DNA of 64,000 nucleotides, from contig NZ_VZQZ01000008.1 in the NCBI RefSeq assembly GCF_008802365.1, positions 22,593 through 86,592 of the forward strand, given 5' to 3'. The notes beneath the pieces are model-generated. The model ran no database searches and was not told the origin of the DNA. It saw nothing but the letters and a program-made list of their open reading frames with translations. This stretch comes from Oryzomonas japonica. GTDB lineage: Bacteria > Desulfobacterota > Desulfuromonadia > Geobacterales > Pseudopelobacteraceae. The translations under genes were made by a program, and so were the position numbers. Positions 38,251 through 46,848 of this stretch are shown here, piece after piece; position 1 is the first letter of the stretch, and every line of letters starts with the position of its first letter.

Positions 38251-39876
38251 ATGATGACGATACGGAACACCCTGGGGGCGGTGATGGCGCTAGTGGGACT
38301 GTCCTGTTTTCCCGTAGCCGACGGCTACGCCATGATCGATGGTCATACCGGTGCCGGAACCACCCCGGTTTTCAACCTTACGGCCAAGCAGGGTCGCGTC
38401 GCCACGGGTGACGGCAATAGTCTCATCTTCTGGGGCTTCGCCGATGACGATGGTCAGGATAGCAGCCAGTCGCTCAAGGGACAGGTCCAGTACCCCGGCC
38501 CGACTCTGATCGTGACCGAGGGGGCCACCGTCACCGTCAATCTGGCCAACACCCTGCCCGAACCGGTTTCCCTGGTGTTTCCGGGGCTTGATGTGCTGAC
38601 CTCAGTCGTCCCGGTGTTCCGGAACGGCATGAAGGGCAGGCTCTCTTCCATCGTCCCGGAAGCCGCTCCCAGCGGCAAGCAGACCTATACCTTTACCGCG
38701 ACCAGGCCGGGGACGTTCTACTATCAGAGCGGCTCCAACCAGGCGGTCCAGATCAGGATGGGCCTTTTCGGCGCCATCATCGTCAGGCCCAAGGTGCAAA
38801 CCGCCAAGACCTATACCAATGTGTTCCCCAACCACCAGACCACGGACAAGACCTTCACCAAGTTCGCCTACAACGAAGCGGGGGTACCGGATCAGGTTAC
38901 CCCTCCCGGCGGCACCGCCATATCCAATATCGGCGCCTCCACCGGCTACGACCGGGAGTTTCTTTACCTCATGAGCGAGATGGACCCCGACTTCCAGGTG
39001 TGGATGGAGTTGGGCAGGAATACGGCCAAGAGCCCGGCCAGTTTCGGCGACTGGATCGACCCGGTCATCAAACGTGATTTCACCCAGTGGAAGGCCAACT
39101 ACTGGTTCGCCAACGGTCGCAACGCCCCCGACGATATGGGAGGTGCGTTTGACAAGAACCTTCCGAATCAGCCTTACAACTGCCTGCCCCTCATGCATCC
39201 CGGTGAAATGATCCTGACCCGCTTCGTCAACATGGGGCGGGATCTGCACCCGCTGCACACCCATGGCAACCACCAAAGGATCGTTGCGGAAGATGGCTTG
39301 ATCGCCTCCTCGGCAGCTAACCCCCTGGATCAGAGCCTGACGACTATAACCGGCGCCGACCTGTCCACCGAGGAGTTCACCCTGACCATGGCGCCGGGCA
39401 ATTCCTTCGATTCCCTCTTCACCTGGACCGGCAAGGGGCTCGGCTGGGACGCCTACGGCCACAAGCCGGGAGATCCCCCGGCCCCCTACGAGTATCTGGC
39501 CGACCACGTGGGCGGACCCGCCTCCTCGATCATCGCCCCGGGACCCCAGGATACGCTAACATCAAAGTACGCCAACGGCCAGTTCCAGCCTCCCCTCCCG
39601 GACGGTACCCCGGCGCCGGCACAGGCCGTCCCCACCGTTTTCTCCGCCGATCCGCTGACCCTGACGTTCGATCAATGGTTCAGCGGCAGCCCGTACCTGG
39701 GGAGCACCGAACCGCTCCCCCCCAGCAACGTCAGCCTCAACTACGGCGGATCGAGCTACTACTTCATGTGGCACAGCCATGCAGAACGCGAAATTACCAA
39801 TAACGATGTTTTTCCGGGCGGCATGCTGACCATGATGGGGATCGTTCCCGCATCAATAGCACTGCCGGCCGAATAA
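38251..39876 (+). CDS. Multicopper oxidase homologue with C-terminal copper-ligand pairs only
   Basis: The 541-residue exported protein has a signal peptide (about residues 1-28). Its N-terminal cupredoxin domain (about 60-180; PGPTLIVTEGATVTVNL, RPGTFYYQSGSNQ) has lost the usual HWHG and YHSH ligands (VFPG and YYQSGSNQ instead). The C-terminal domain has LHPLHTHGNH (H333, H336, H338, H341) and WHSHAEREITN (H508, H510), two HxH pairs. The Cys-His-Met set for type 1 copper is absent. GGAGG sits 8 bases before the ATG at 38251, and the preceding gene ends 30 bases upstream. Together with that gene it could complete an eight-His trinuclear site. Confidence 0.83.
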   Translation: MMTIRNTLGAVMALVGLSCFPVADGYAMIDGHTGAGTTPVFNLTAKQGRVATGDGNSLIFWGFADDDGQDSSQSLKGQVQYPGPTLIVTEGATVTVNLANTLPEPVSLVFPGLDVLTSVVPVFRNGMKGRLSSIVPEAAPSGKQTYTFTATRPGTFYYQSGSNQAVQIRMGLFGAIIVRPKVQTAKTYTNVFPNHQTTDKTFTKFAYNEAGVPDQVTPPGGTAISNIGASTGYDREFLYLMSEMDPDFQVWMELGRNTAKSPASFGDWIDPVIKRDFTQWKANYWFANGRNAPDDMGGAFDKNLPNQPYNCLPLMHPGEMILTRFVNMGRDLHPLHTHGNHQRIVAEDGLIASSAANPLDQSLTTITGADLSTEEFTLTMAPGNSFDSLFTWTGKGLGWDAYGHKPGDPPAPYEYLADHVGGPASSIIAPGPQDTLTSKYANGQFQPPLPDGTPAPAQAVPTVFSADPLTLTFDQWFSGSPYLGSTEPLPPSNVSLNYGGSSYYFMWHSHAEREITNNDVFPGGMLTMMGIVPASIALPAE

Positions 39877-39889
39877 TGCGGAGGACACG

Positions 39890-41371
39890 ATGAAGATCGG
39901 ACAGAGTGGGACGCGTGTTTTGGTTTTCCTGGCGGTGTTTGTTGCGTCATCCCTTGCAGGCCAGGCCTCGGCAGCGACATACAATCTGCGGGCCGACACG
40001 ACGACTGCGACCCTTCCCGACGGCACGGCCGTCACGGTCTGGGGTTTTGCCGACGATACGACCGCCGGAGCGGGGAACGGCGTCGTGTCGGTTCCCGGCC
40101 CGCAACTCACCGTGGCCGACGGCACCCTCACCATCAACCTGCGGAATAATCTGAAGGTGCCGATCTCTCTGCTCATTCCCGGGCTGCCGGTCGTTCCCAA
40201 CGCCAACCCCGCCGCACTGGCGGGCACCCGGGGGGCCACCGCCAATTACGACAACATCGCCCCGGCCGTTCCGATTCCGCAAAATCCCAATTTCCCCCCC
40301 TCCAACCCGGGGACTATCTCCAGCTATGCCACCAAGCAGCGGGTGCGCTCATTTACGACTGAGGTACAGCCGGGCAGTTCGGCGTCATACAGTTTCGGCG
40401 CGGTGCGCCCCGGCACGTTCCTCTACGAAAGCGGCACCCAGCCCGCCGTGCAGATACCCATGGGACTTTACGGGGCGCTGGTCGTCACCGGCACCACAGG
40501 GCAGGCCTACCCCCCTACGGCAAACAATCCCAACACCACCTTTGACCGCGACCAGGTGGTGCTCTTCAGCGAGATTCTGGCCAAGTACGATTACAGCGCG
40601 GGTCGTTTCGTGACCATGAACGAGGATGTCATCAAGGCGGTCGGGGCCCAGACCTGGACGGCAGCGGTCCCCTCCTTCTCGACCCTCGATTACAAGCCGC
40701 TCTACTACCTGATCAATGGCAAGTCGTATCCTGACACCATCGCGGCGACGCCGATCTCCGCAGCCCCTAATGCGCCGACCGTACCGGGCATCTACGCCCC
40801 TCCCGGCAAGAAGCTTCTGCTCCGTCTGCTCAACGCCGGGCAGGAGACCCGTGCGCCGGCCATCCAGGGGAGTTATCTGGACAATGTGGACCCCGCGCTT
40901 GCCAAGGCCCACGCGATCTATCCGCAGATCATCGCCGAGGATGCCCGGCTCTACCCCTATGCGAAGCAGGAATTCGCGCCGATCCTTCCGGCCGGCAAGG
41001 CCATGGACGCGCTCGTGGACCTGACCGCTGCCGTTTCTCCCGGCTACTACGCCCTCTACGACCGGCGTCTTGGGGTAACCAATGCCGGAGTCTACCCCGG
41101 CGGCATGATGACCTTCCTGGCCAGTTGGGACCCGACGGTAAGGGATTGCAGCCCGTTCAAGGGGGATCTGAACGGTGACGGCACGATCAATGTGTTCGAT
41201 GTGATCATGGCCCTGAAACTTGTTCTGGCCAACGGCTACGATGCCAGGGCCGACATCACCGCCGGCGGAAGCGGGCTATTGACGGCCGGGTTGCCGTGCG
41301 GCAAGGGCACGGTCACCATTGCCGACGCTCTCCTGATCCTGCAGAAGGCCGTCGGCCTGAACCCGTACTGA
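39890..41371 (+). CDS. Ligand-less multicopper oxidase homologue with C-terminal dockerin-like module
   Basis: A 493-residue exported protein (signal peptide to about residue 27). The cupredoxin-like domains follow the multicopper oxidase pattern (VSVPGPQLTVADGTLTINL, VRPGTFLYESGTQPAVQIP, GLYGALVV), but no HxH, HCH or HPxHxH motif exists, so it should not bind catalytic copper. Residues 424-493 are dockerin-like: calcium loop DLNGDGTINVFD (from D426) and a second half ending VTIADALLILQKAVG. It starts 13 bases after the previous gene with GGAGG upstream. A structural or adaptor role in an oxidase complex is inferred. Confidence 0.82.
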   Translation: MKIGQSGTRVLVFLAVFVASSLAGQASAATYNLRADTTTATLPDGTAVTVWGFADDTTAGAGNGVVSVPGPQLTVADGTLTINLRNNLKVPISLLIPGLPVVPNANPAALAGTRGATANYDNIAPAVPIPQNPNFPPSNPGTISSYATKQRVRSFTTEVQPGSSASYSFGAVRPGTFLYESGTQPAVQIPMGLYGALVVTGTTGQAYPPTANNPNTTFDRDQVVLFSEILAKYDYSAGRFVTMNEDVIKAVGAQTWTAAVPSFSTLDYKPLYYLINGKSYPDTIAATPISAAPNAPTVPGIYAPPGKKLLLRLLNAGQETRAPAIQGSYLDNVDPALAKAHAIYPQIIAEDARLYPYAKQEFAPILPAGKAMDALVDLTAAVSPGYYALYDRRLGVTNAGVYPGGMMTFLASWDPTVRDCSPFKGDLNGDGTINVFDVIMALKLVLANGYDARADITAGGSGLLTAGLPCGKGTVTIADALLILQKAVGLNPY

Positions 41372-41392
41372 TAGAAGGGTGGAACTGCCGTG

Positions 41393-41848
41393 ATGAATAT
41401 GTGTCGCACCCGCAACCTATGGTTTGTTTTGGCGCTTCTCCTGGTGGGGGGGGTATCGGGGTGCGCCACGTCAAAGGCCGGGGGTAACGGGGCGTTGGCC
41501 ACGGCCCTCTCCCCACGGTGGGAGGCAAGCGGTATCAGGGTCGTGAAGATCTCCCCGGCCGTCGGGAGGCAGATGCTCGATCTCCGCTACCGGATCACCG
41601 ATGTGGAACAGGCAGGCAGGGTTCTCAAACAGACCACGCCCATTTCCCTCGTGGATCAGGTGTCGGGCACAACCCTCCCGGTCCCCGACCTGGCCAAGGT
41701 CGGAAAGCTGCGCAGCATCCCGAACAAAGAGGATGCCGGCCGGCTCTTCTGGGTGTTTTTCAACAATTCGGCCGGCGTGGTGAAACCGGGAAATAAGGTT
41801 ACCCTTATGATCGGCAACGTGGCAATCAGGGACATCGTCGTTGAATAG
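41393..41848 (+). CDS. Small lipoprotein of the copper-oxidase cluster
   Basis: The 151-residue protein has a lipobox VSGC with the modified Cys at about residue 24, so it should be lipid-anchored, probably in the outer membrane. The mature domain is a compact alpha/beta stretch containing MLDLRYRITD, a Pro-rich middle and VKPGNKVTLMIGNVAIRDIVVE-like ending. No named domain is recognised. An alternative GTG start is at 41390. Its last 8 bases overlap the first bases of the protease gene, indicating translational coupling. Confidence 0.75.
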   Translation: MNMCRTRNLWFVLALLLVGGVSGCATSKAGGNGALATALSPRWEASGIRVVKISPAVGRQMLDLRYRITDVEQAGRVLKQTTPISLVDQVSGTTLPVPDLAKVGKLRSIPNKEDAGRLFWVFFNNSAGVVKPGNKVTLMIGNVAIRDIVVE

Positions 41849-43529
41849 AGCCATGCCTGCCAGCGCGAGAACGGTATGCTCTTTGATAATTTTGGTACTC
41901 GTTTGCCATTTGTCACGCGCATGGGCGGGGACCATCGACCCGGTCCTGGCGGAGTCGCTCCGGACAGCGCCGGCTGACCGTGCATTCCCTGTCATCGTGA
42001 GACTCCGGGACAGGGTGGATGTGGCCGCTCTCCATGCCGCCGTAACGCGGGATGAACGTCGTGTGAAGCTTTCCAGGGTTATTCGGACGCTCAGGGAGAA
42101 GGCCGACGCCTCGCAACAGGTGTTGAAGGAGGAACTGGAGAACCGGGAAAAACGGGGCGGTGTCACGGGGATCAAGCCGTTCTGGATCTTCAACGGCATC
42201 GCCCTCTCCGCGACCGCGGACAACGTGCGCCAGCTTGCCGCCCGGAACGACGTACTGAGTGTGGCCCTTGATCGCATCATCAGGCTGCGCCCTCGCCCCC
42301 AGGCGGCAGTGGCAGCCGTATCGCCCCCGGCCGAAAAGGCGGGAGGCGCGGCGGAGACCCTGGCACTCACGGCCGCAACGTCACCGACCTGGAACCTGGA
42401 TCTGATCGGCGCCAGAACCCTCTGGAGCCAGGGGTTCCGCGGCCAGGGGGTTGTGGTGGCGAGTCTGGACACCGGAGTGGACGTGGGGCACCCAGCTCTG
42501 GGGCACAAATGGCGCGGCGGGTCGAATAGCTGGTTTGACCCGTACCGCCAGACGACGGCCCCCTATGATGTGGATGGCCATGGGACCGGCACCATGGGGG
42601 TCATGGTCGCCGGAAACACGACCGACAACCCGGTAGGGGTGGCCCCGGGGGCGCTCTGGATCGCCGCCAAGATCTTTGACGACTCCGGGAATGCCAGCCT
42701 CAGCGTCATCCATCAGGCCTTCCAGTGGGTGCTCAACCCCGATGGCGACCCGGCAAGCGCCGATGCGCCCGATGTGGTGAATAATTCCTGGGACCTTGAG
42801 AATTCAGGCACGTACGACAACGAGTTTGAGGGTGATATTCAGAATCTGCAGGCGGCGGGCATCTCGGTGGTCTTTGCCGCCGGAAATGGGGGGCCCCAGG
42901 CAAACAGTTCCACAAGTCCGGGAAACAACCCTGGGGGGTTCCCGGTGGGGGCAACGGACTCGAACGACCTGATCCTGCCGTTTAGCAGCCGGGGGCCTTC
43001 ACCCTTCGACGGCTCCCTGTTCCCGGCCATTGTCGCGCCAGGGTATCATATCCACACGACGGATTTGCGTGCGACCTATTCAACGTTCGTCAATGACGGC
43101 ACCTCGTACGCCGCGCCCCACGTCTCAGGGGCCATTGCCCTGCTCCTCAGCGGGAGGCCGCCATCGTTGACCGGCAAGGCGGATGGGATACAGAATGCGC
43201 TCACTGCGTCCGCCTGGGACCTGGGCGGTTCCGGCCCCGACAACGTCTATGGCTATGGCCGCCTCGATGTTGCGCAGGCGGCGGCACTGATCTCCTTGCA
43301 AGCGCCTTCCGGGCCAACAGGGGACGTCAACGGAGATGGGGTGGTTGATATTCAGGATGCCTTGATCATGCTGCAGGCGGCGGTGGGGGCAATCCCGCTT
43401 TCCCCATTGATCATGGAGCAGGGGGATGTGGCCCCGTTCGTCGGCACCACGCCCCATCCCGACGGCGCCATCACGATCATTGACGTCCTAGGAGTTTTGC
43501 GCAAGGCGGTCGGTTTGGCCGCCTATTGA
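41841..43529 (+). CDS. Subtilisin-like serine protease (S8) with C-terminal dockerin-like module
   Basis: The 562-residue exported protease has a signal peptide, an I9-like propeptide (about residues 30-150), and a peptidase S8 domain with triad D210 (ASLDTGVDVGH), H247 (DGHGTGTMG) and S422 (DGTSYAAPHVSG). The oxyanion Asn lies in AAGNGGPQ. Residues about 493-562 are dockerin-like: DVNGDGVVDIQD, then GDVAPF...PHPDGAITIIDVL and RKAVG. The TTG at 41841 overlaps the previous stop; an ATG at 41853 is an alternative start. It may mature or shed partner proteins of the cluster. Confidence 0.9.
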   Translation: MNRAMPASARTVCSLIILVLVCHLSRAWAGTIDPVLAESLRTAPADRAFPVIVRLRDRVDVAALHAAVTRDERRVKLSRVIRTLREKADASQQVLKEELENREKRGGVTGIKPFWIFNGIALSATADNVRQLAARNDVLSVALDRIIRLRPRPQAAVAAVSPPAEKAGGAAETLALTAATSPTWNLDLIGARTLWSQGFRGQGVVVASLDTGVDVGHPALGHKWRGGSNSWFDPYRQTTAPYDVDGHGTGTMGVMVAGNTTDNPVGVAPGALWIAAKIFDDSGNASLSVIHQAFQWVLNPDGDPASADAPDVVNNSWDLENSGTYDNEFEGDIQNLQAAGISVVFAAGNGGPQANSSTSPGNNPGGFPVGATDSNDLILPFSSRGPSPFDGSLFPAIVAPGYHIHTTDLRATYSTFVNDGTSYAAPHVSGAIALLLSGRPPSLTGKADGIQNALTASAWDLGGSGPDNVYGYGRLDVAQAAALISLQAPSGPTGDVNGDGVVDIQDALIMLQAAVGAIPLSPLIMEQGDVAPFVGTTPHPDGAITIIDVLGVLRKAVGLAAY

Positions 43530-43638
43530 CAGGTGCCGTGAATGTTACAGCGACTTATGGGCAGTTTACCGCCACCTTTGACGGTGGTGAAAACAGTTCG
43601 GCCTTTAAAAAGACTCATTATAACGAGGAGGTAGTCCG

Positions 43639-44406
43639 ATGAAATTCAGATTCGCAACGTGTGTGGTTATGGCAGCTGGACTCGGGGCGCTGCTGGCTGG
43701 CTGTGGCGGTGGTGGCGGTGGAGCGTCAACGACGCCCATACCAGTGACTGCGGCCAAGAACCCGGTCCTTGTGGGAAGCTCCACGACCATCACCGCTAGT
43801 TTTGCCGCCTATACCAGCGCGGTGAAGTTCGGCAGCACGGTCAATTTTTCGGTGACCGCTCCGGCTACCATCAGTTCGGCAACCACCACGACCAAGGCGG
43901 GAGGGATTGCAAGCATCACCGTCACTAGCAACCAGGCCGGCACCTACACCGTCTCGGCCAGTTCCGGATCGTTTGCCGGGAGCACGGCCGTTTCATTTAT
44001 CCCACAACCTGCCGCAGTCAACCTGATGATCACCTCCAAACAGGCGATCAGCAAGCTTGCCGGACTCTCTTTCGATGTCTTAAGCGACACCCCGGTAACC
44101 TTCAACGGCTACAGCACCCTGAAGGCCAGCGGGATCCTGTCCATCACGAACCCGAACGTTACGCCCGCCTTCAACATCAGTAAGATTACGGCAGGGCTTA
44201 CCTCTCTGCCGGGAATAGACGTCACCTCCACCAGCACGTTGTTTCTGCTCAAGTATGCCACCCCTGCGGCAGGGGTGCCGATCTTTACGATCGATCAGGC
44301 CTCCGTAACCGCGGGATTTGCCAACCTTTCAAGCGTCAAGCCGACGCCGACGCTTGTCGTGTCGCCGGTCTACTACGACAGCACGGGCAAGGTGCTGTAT
44401 CCCTGA
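43639..44406 (+). CDS. Lipoprotein with Ig-like and cohesin-like domains
   Basis: A 255-residue lipoprotein: the lipobox LAGC places the lipidated Cys at residue 22, followed by a Gly-rich linker. Residues about 35-125 look like a bacterial Ig-like domain (NPVLVGSSTTITASF, GTYTVSASSGSFAGSTAVSF). Residues about 130-245 form a beta-rich domain whose pattern resembles cohesins (KLAGLSFDVL, a hydrophobic strand LFLLKYAT, then VPIFTIDQASVTAGF). If this reading is right, a surface cohesin would sit among three dockerin-tailed proteins encoded upstream. GAGGAGG precedes the ATG. The cohesin assignment is tentative. Confidence 0.65.
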   Translation: MKFRFATCVVMAAGLGALLAGCGGGGGGASTTPIPVTAAKNPVLVGSSTTITASFAAYTSAVKFGSTVNFSVTAPATISSATTTTKAGGIASITVTSNQAGTYTVSASSGSFAGSTAVSFIPQPAAVNLMITSKQAISKLAGLSFDVLSDTPVTFNGYSTLKASGILSITNPNVTPAFNISKITAGLTSLPGIDVTSTSTLFLLKYATPAAGVPIFTIDQASVTAGFANLSSVKPTPTLVVSPVYYDSTGKVLYP

Positions 44407-44517
44407 TCCCCGTCCGCTTCGCCGGTTTTCGGAGAGAACCGGCACGGCTGGCAGTGGCGGGATCGATAGAGCCAAGTACACCTCCGCGGTACAGGGGACC
44501 ACAAAGGAGTACCGACA

Positions 44518-46017
44518 ATGGAAACCGACACGATGATATCCATGAACGTTCGAAAGCTGTTGACACTGATCATTTCCCTGGCTTTCACCCTGTCCCTGTG
44601 CGCCTGTGGCGGCGGTGGGGGGGGAGGAGGGGTCGGCATTGCATTCAACCCGGCAACATACTCCGTGGCGGCTGGTGGCAGCATACCTCTCTCCGTGACC
44701 GTTACCAACACCTCCGATATCTCGGTCGCCTGGAGCGTCCAGGAGGCCGGCGGCGGCACCGTATCACCAATCGGGACCTACACCGCCCCCGGGACCGCCG
44801 GGACGTATCACGTTGTTGCAACGAGCAATGCCGATACATCCAGGAGCGCCGTGGCGACCATCACCGTGTCCGCACTGGCTCTCGGCTCCGGTACGACCTA
44901 TTCGGGCGTATTCGCCAATCTGAGCAGCATGAAGGCGGCCCGCAGCAATCACACGGCAACCCTGATGACCAACGGCAAGGTCCTGATCGCCGGCGGACTG
45001 GGGAGCGGGGGCGCGGCCATTGCCAGCGCCGAGTTCTTCAACCCGGCGGCCCGCGCTTTCGGCCAGTTTAGTTCCGTGGGCAACATGGCCACCACCCGCG
45101 CCTACCACAGCGCCACCCTGCTCTTGAACGGAAAGGTGCTGCTGACCGGGGGGATCGACAGCAACAACGCTCCGCTGGCCAGCGCCGAACTCTTCGATCC
45201 GGCCACCAACAGGTTCACCGCCACCGGCGCGATGAAAAATGCCCGCTGGCTCCACACCGCGACGCTTCTGGCCAACGGCAAGGTGCTTGTGGCGGGCGGG
45301 GACGCTAGCCAGGGCCCCGGTATCGAGGGCGGCGTACCCTTGGCGGCGGCGGAGATCTACGACCCGGTCGCCGGGACCTTCACCCCCTTGACGGTAGCCA
45401 TGATCAACCCGCGCTACTCCCACACCGCCACACTTCTGAACAGCGGCACGGTGCTGCTTGCCGGCGGGCAGGGGACCGGCGGCCAGAAACTGCCGGAATC
45501 AGAGATTTTTAACCCGACCACCGGGACCTTCGCGGCCACCGGGAGCATGATGGTGGACCCAACCGTTGACACCGGGCGCTGGCTCTTCGCAGCCCTGCTA
45601 CTCAGAGATGGCACGGTATTTGTGAACGGCGGCGATTTCGGCGCCCAGTACGGCGTGAATTACCTGGCCAGCGCCCAGGTATATGACCCGGTCGCCGGCA
45701 GCTATGCCGACCTGGCAGCCGGCTCCCTGATGACCTACTCCCGTGCCCATCTCGCCATCGCCTTGCGTGCCGACGGGATTGTGCTCATCACCGGCGGAAT
45801 CGGCTCCGATATGAGCGATCCCAACGCTATCCCGCCCGCTGACTTTCTTGCCACTGCCGAACTATTCAACGCAACCGGCCGCATTTTTCTCCCGACCGGA
45901 AGCTTGAGCAGTGCGCGTGCGAACCATACGGCAACAAGTTTGCCCAACGGCAAGATCCTGGTGACCGGCGGGAATCAGGGGGGCTCGTTCCTGAAGAGTG
46001 CTGAAGTCTATCAATAG
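44518..46017 (+). CDS. Kelch-repeat lipoprotein
   Basis: The 499-residue protein has a signal sequence with a probable lipobox LCAC (Cys about residue 30) and a Gly tract. An Ig-like domain (about residues 38-125) is followed by about six Kelch-type blades. Each carries a hydrophobic HTATLL segment, NGKVLIAGG or its variants, and an ASAELFDP-type strand. This predicts a surface beta-propeller resembling galactose-oxidase propellers, but no radical-copper Tyr/Cys centre is evident. AAGGAG lies 9 bases before the ATG at 44518; ATGs at 44533 and 44542 are alternatives. It is the last gene of the exported cluster. Confidence 0.85.
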   Translation: METDTMISMNVRKLLTLIISLAFTLSLCACGGGGGGGGVGIAFNPATYSVAAGGSIPLSVTVTNTSDISVAWSVQEAGGGTVSPIGTYTAPGTAGTYHVVATSNADTSRSAVATITVSALALGSGTTYSGVFANLSSMKAARSNHTATLMTNGKVLIAGGLGSGGAAIASAEFFNPAARAFGQFSSVGNMATTRAYHSATLLLNGKVLLTGGIDSNNAPLASAELFDPATNRFTATGAMKNARWLHTATLLANGKVLVAGGDASQGPGIEGGVPLAAAEIYDPVAGTFTPLTVAMINPRYSHTATLLNSGTVLLAGGQGTGGQKLPESEIFNPTTGTFAATGSMMVDPTVDTGRWLFAALLLRDGTVFVNGGDFGAQYGVNYLASAQVYDPVAGSYADLAAGSLMTYSRAHLAIALRADGIVLITGGIGSDMSDPNAIPPADFLATAELFNATGRIFLPTGSLSSARANHTATSLPNGKILVTGGNQGGSFLKSAEVYQ

Positions 46018-46176
46018 CGGGTATAGATCTTGGGGAATATCATCGGAGACCATAACGAAAGTGAAAGTAACAAAACAAGAATTGCAAGATCACACTCCTG
46101 TCGATGTTGCGTTCTTGCCAAATAATAGCTGATCTGCTCAAATTGAATACTAATCCCGGATGGGGGCAATAAAGAA

Positions 46177-46209
46177 GCCGCTCATTGCCGAATTCGGGCA
46201 GTGGGCGGC
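46177..46209 (-). terminator. Imperfect terminator hairpin after the 134-aa gene
   Basis: GCCGCTCATTGCC (46177-46189) and GGGCAGTGGGCGGC (to 46209) pair with two mismatches around GAATTC. On the minus strand TTCTTTATTG follows. The other bases between 46018 and 46243 show nothing recognisable. Confidence 0.5.
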
Positions 46210-46243
46210 CATGTGGATTCGCCGGCCGGTGGGGTCGCAGATA

Positions 46244-46648
46244 TTACTTTTTGCCTTGAGCCGTTTCCGCCGTTTTTTGGGCTGCCGATTCCGTCGCTTC
46301 TTCTGCCGGGCTGAACGTTTGGGCCGCCGCCGCAGTAGTCTGTGCCACCTGTTGGGTCTGTGGGGCCGGGCGTGCTTGCGGTGCCGGTGTGGCCGTTGTT
46401 GCTTTGATATTCAGGTAGCTGTCCACCGTTTTCACATCCACGCCCATCTTCAGGGCGATTTGTGCCGGGTTCTGCCCAGCCAGTTTCAATGATTTCGCAA
46501 GAGCCATACCGGTGAGTTCAACGGTATCGCGTTGTGGTTGCGCTGGCTCCGGTGTCGCAGCAGCGGGTGCCGCGGATGCTGCGGGCGTCAAAGCTGTACC
46601 CTGTGTTTGCGGTGATACGACGTTCCCTGAAATCCCATTGATGTCCAT
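46244..46648 (-). CDS. Low-complexity Ala/Pro/Thr-rich protein with a central HTH-like segment
   Basis: A 134-residue protein opening MDINGISGN. Ala/Pro/Gln-rich tails flank a conserved-looking core at about residues 45-82 (TGMALAKSLKLAGQNP, then ALKMGVDVKTVDSYL), which reads like a short helix-turn-helix. No signal peptide. The ATG at 46648 has AAGGAG upstream; an extension to 46684 is not supported. A direct-repeat operator candidate lies 113 bases upstream, matching one in front of the phosphatase operon. Function unknown; control by the neighbouring two-component system is inferred. Confidence 0.7.
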   Translation of the reverse strand: MDINGISGNVVSPQTQGTALTPAASAAPAAATPEPAQPQRDTVELTGMALAKSLKLAGQNPAQIALKMGVDVKTVDSYLNIKATTATPAPQARPAPQTQQVAQTTAAAAQTFSPAEEATESAAQKTAETAQGKK

Positions 46649-46760
46649 AGCCACTCTCCTTTTTCCCCGTGATTCTGGTCGCAAAAGCTGCGCATTCCAT
46701 GGTGTGAACCACGACGTGATCGGCGCAGCAACGCCCTGTGAGGTGACGATAGAGATGAAG

Positions 46761-46783
46761 ACTTAGGCGAGACTTAGGGAGGG
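46761..46783 (-). promoter_or_regulatory. Direct-repeat response-regulator site, copy 1
   Basis: ACTTAGG occurs at 46761 and again at 46772, an 11-bp period (one helical turn), as in OmpR/PmrA-family tandem sites. On the minus strand it reads CTAAGTCT twice, upstream of the gene starting at 46648. Confidence 0.45.
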
Positions 46784-46848
46784 TGCACATTTTGAGGTTG
46801 AAGGAAAGAATCCTGAGTCCGTGCATGGGGCACCCCCGTCAAGCGGCG

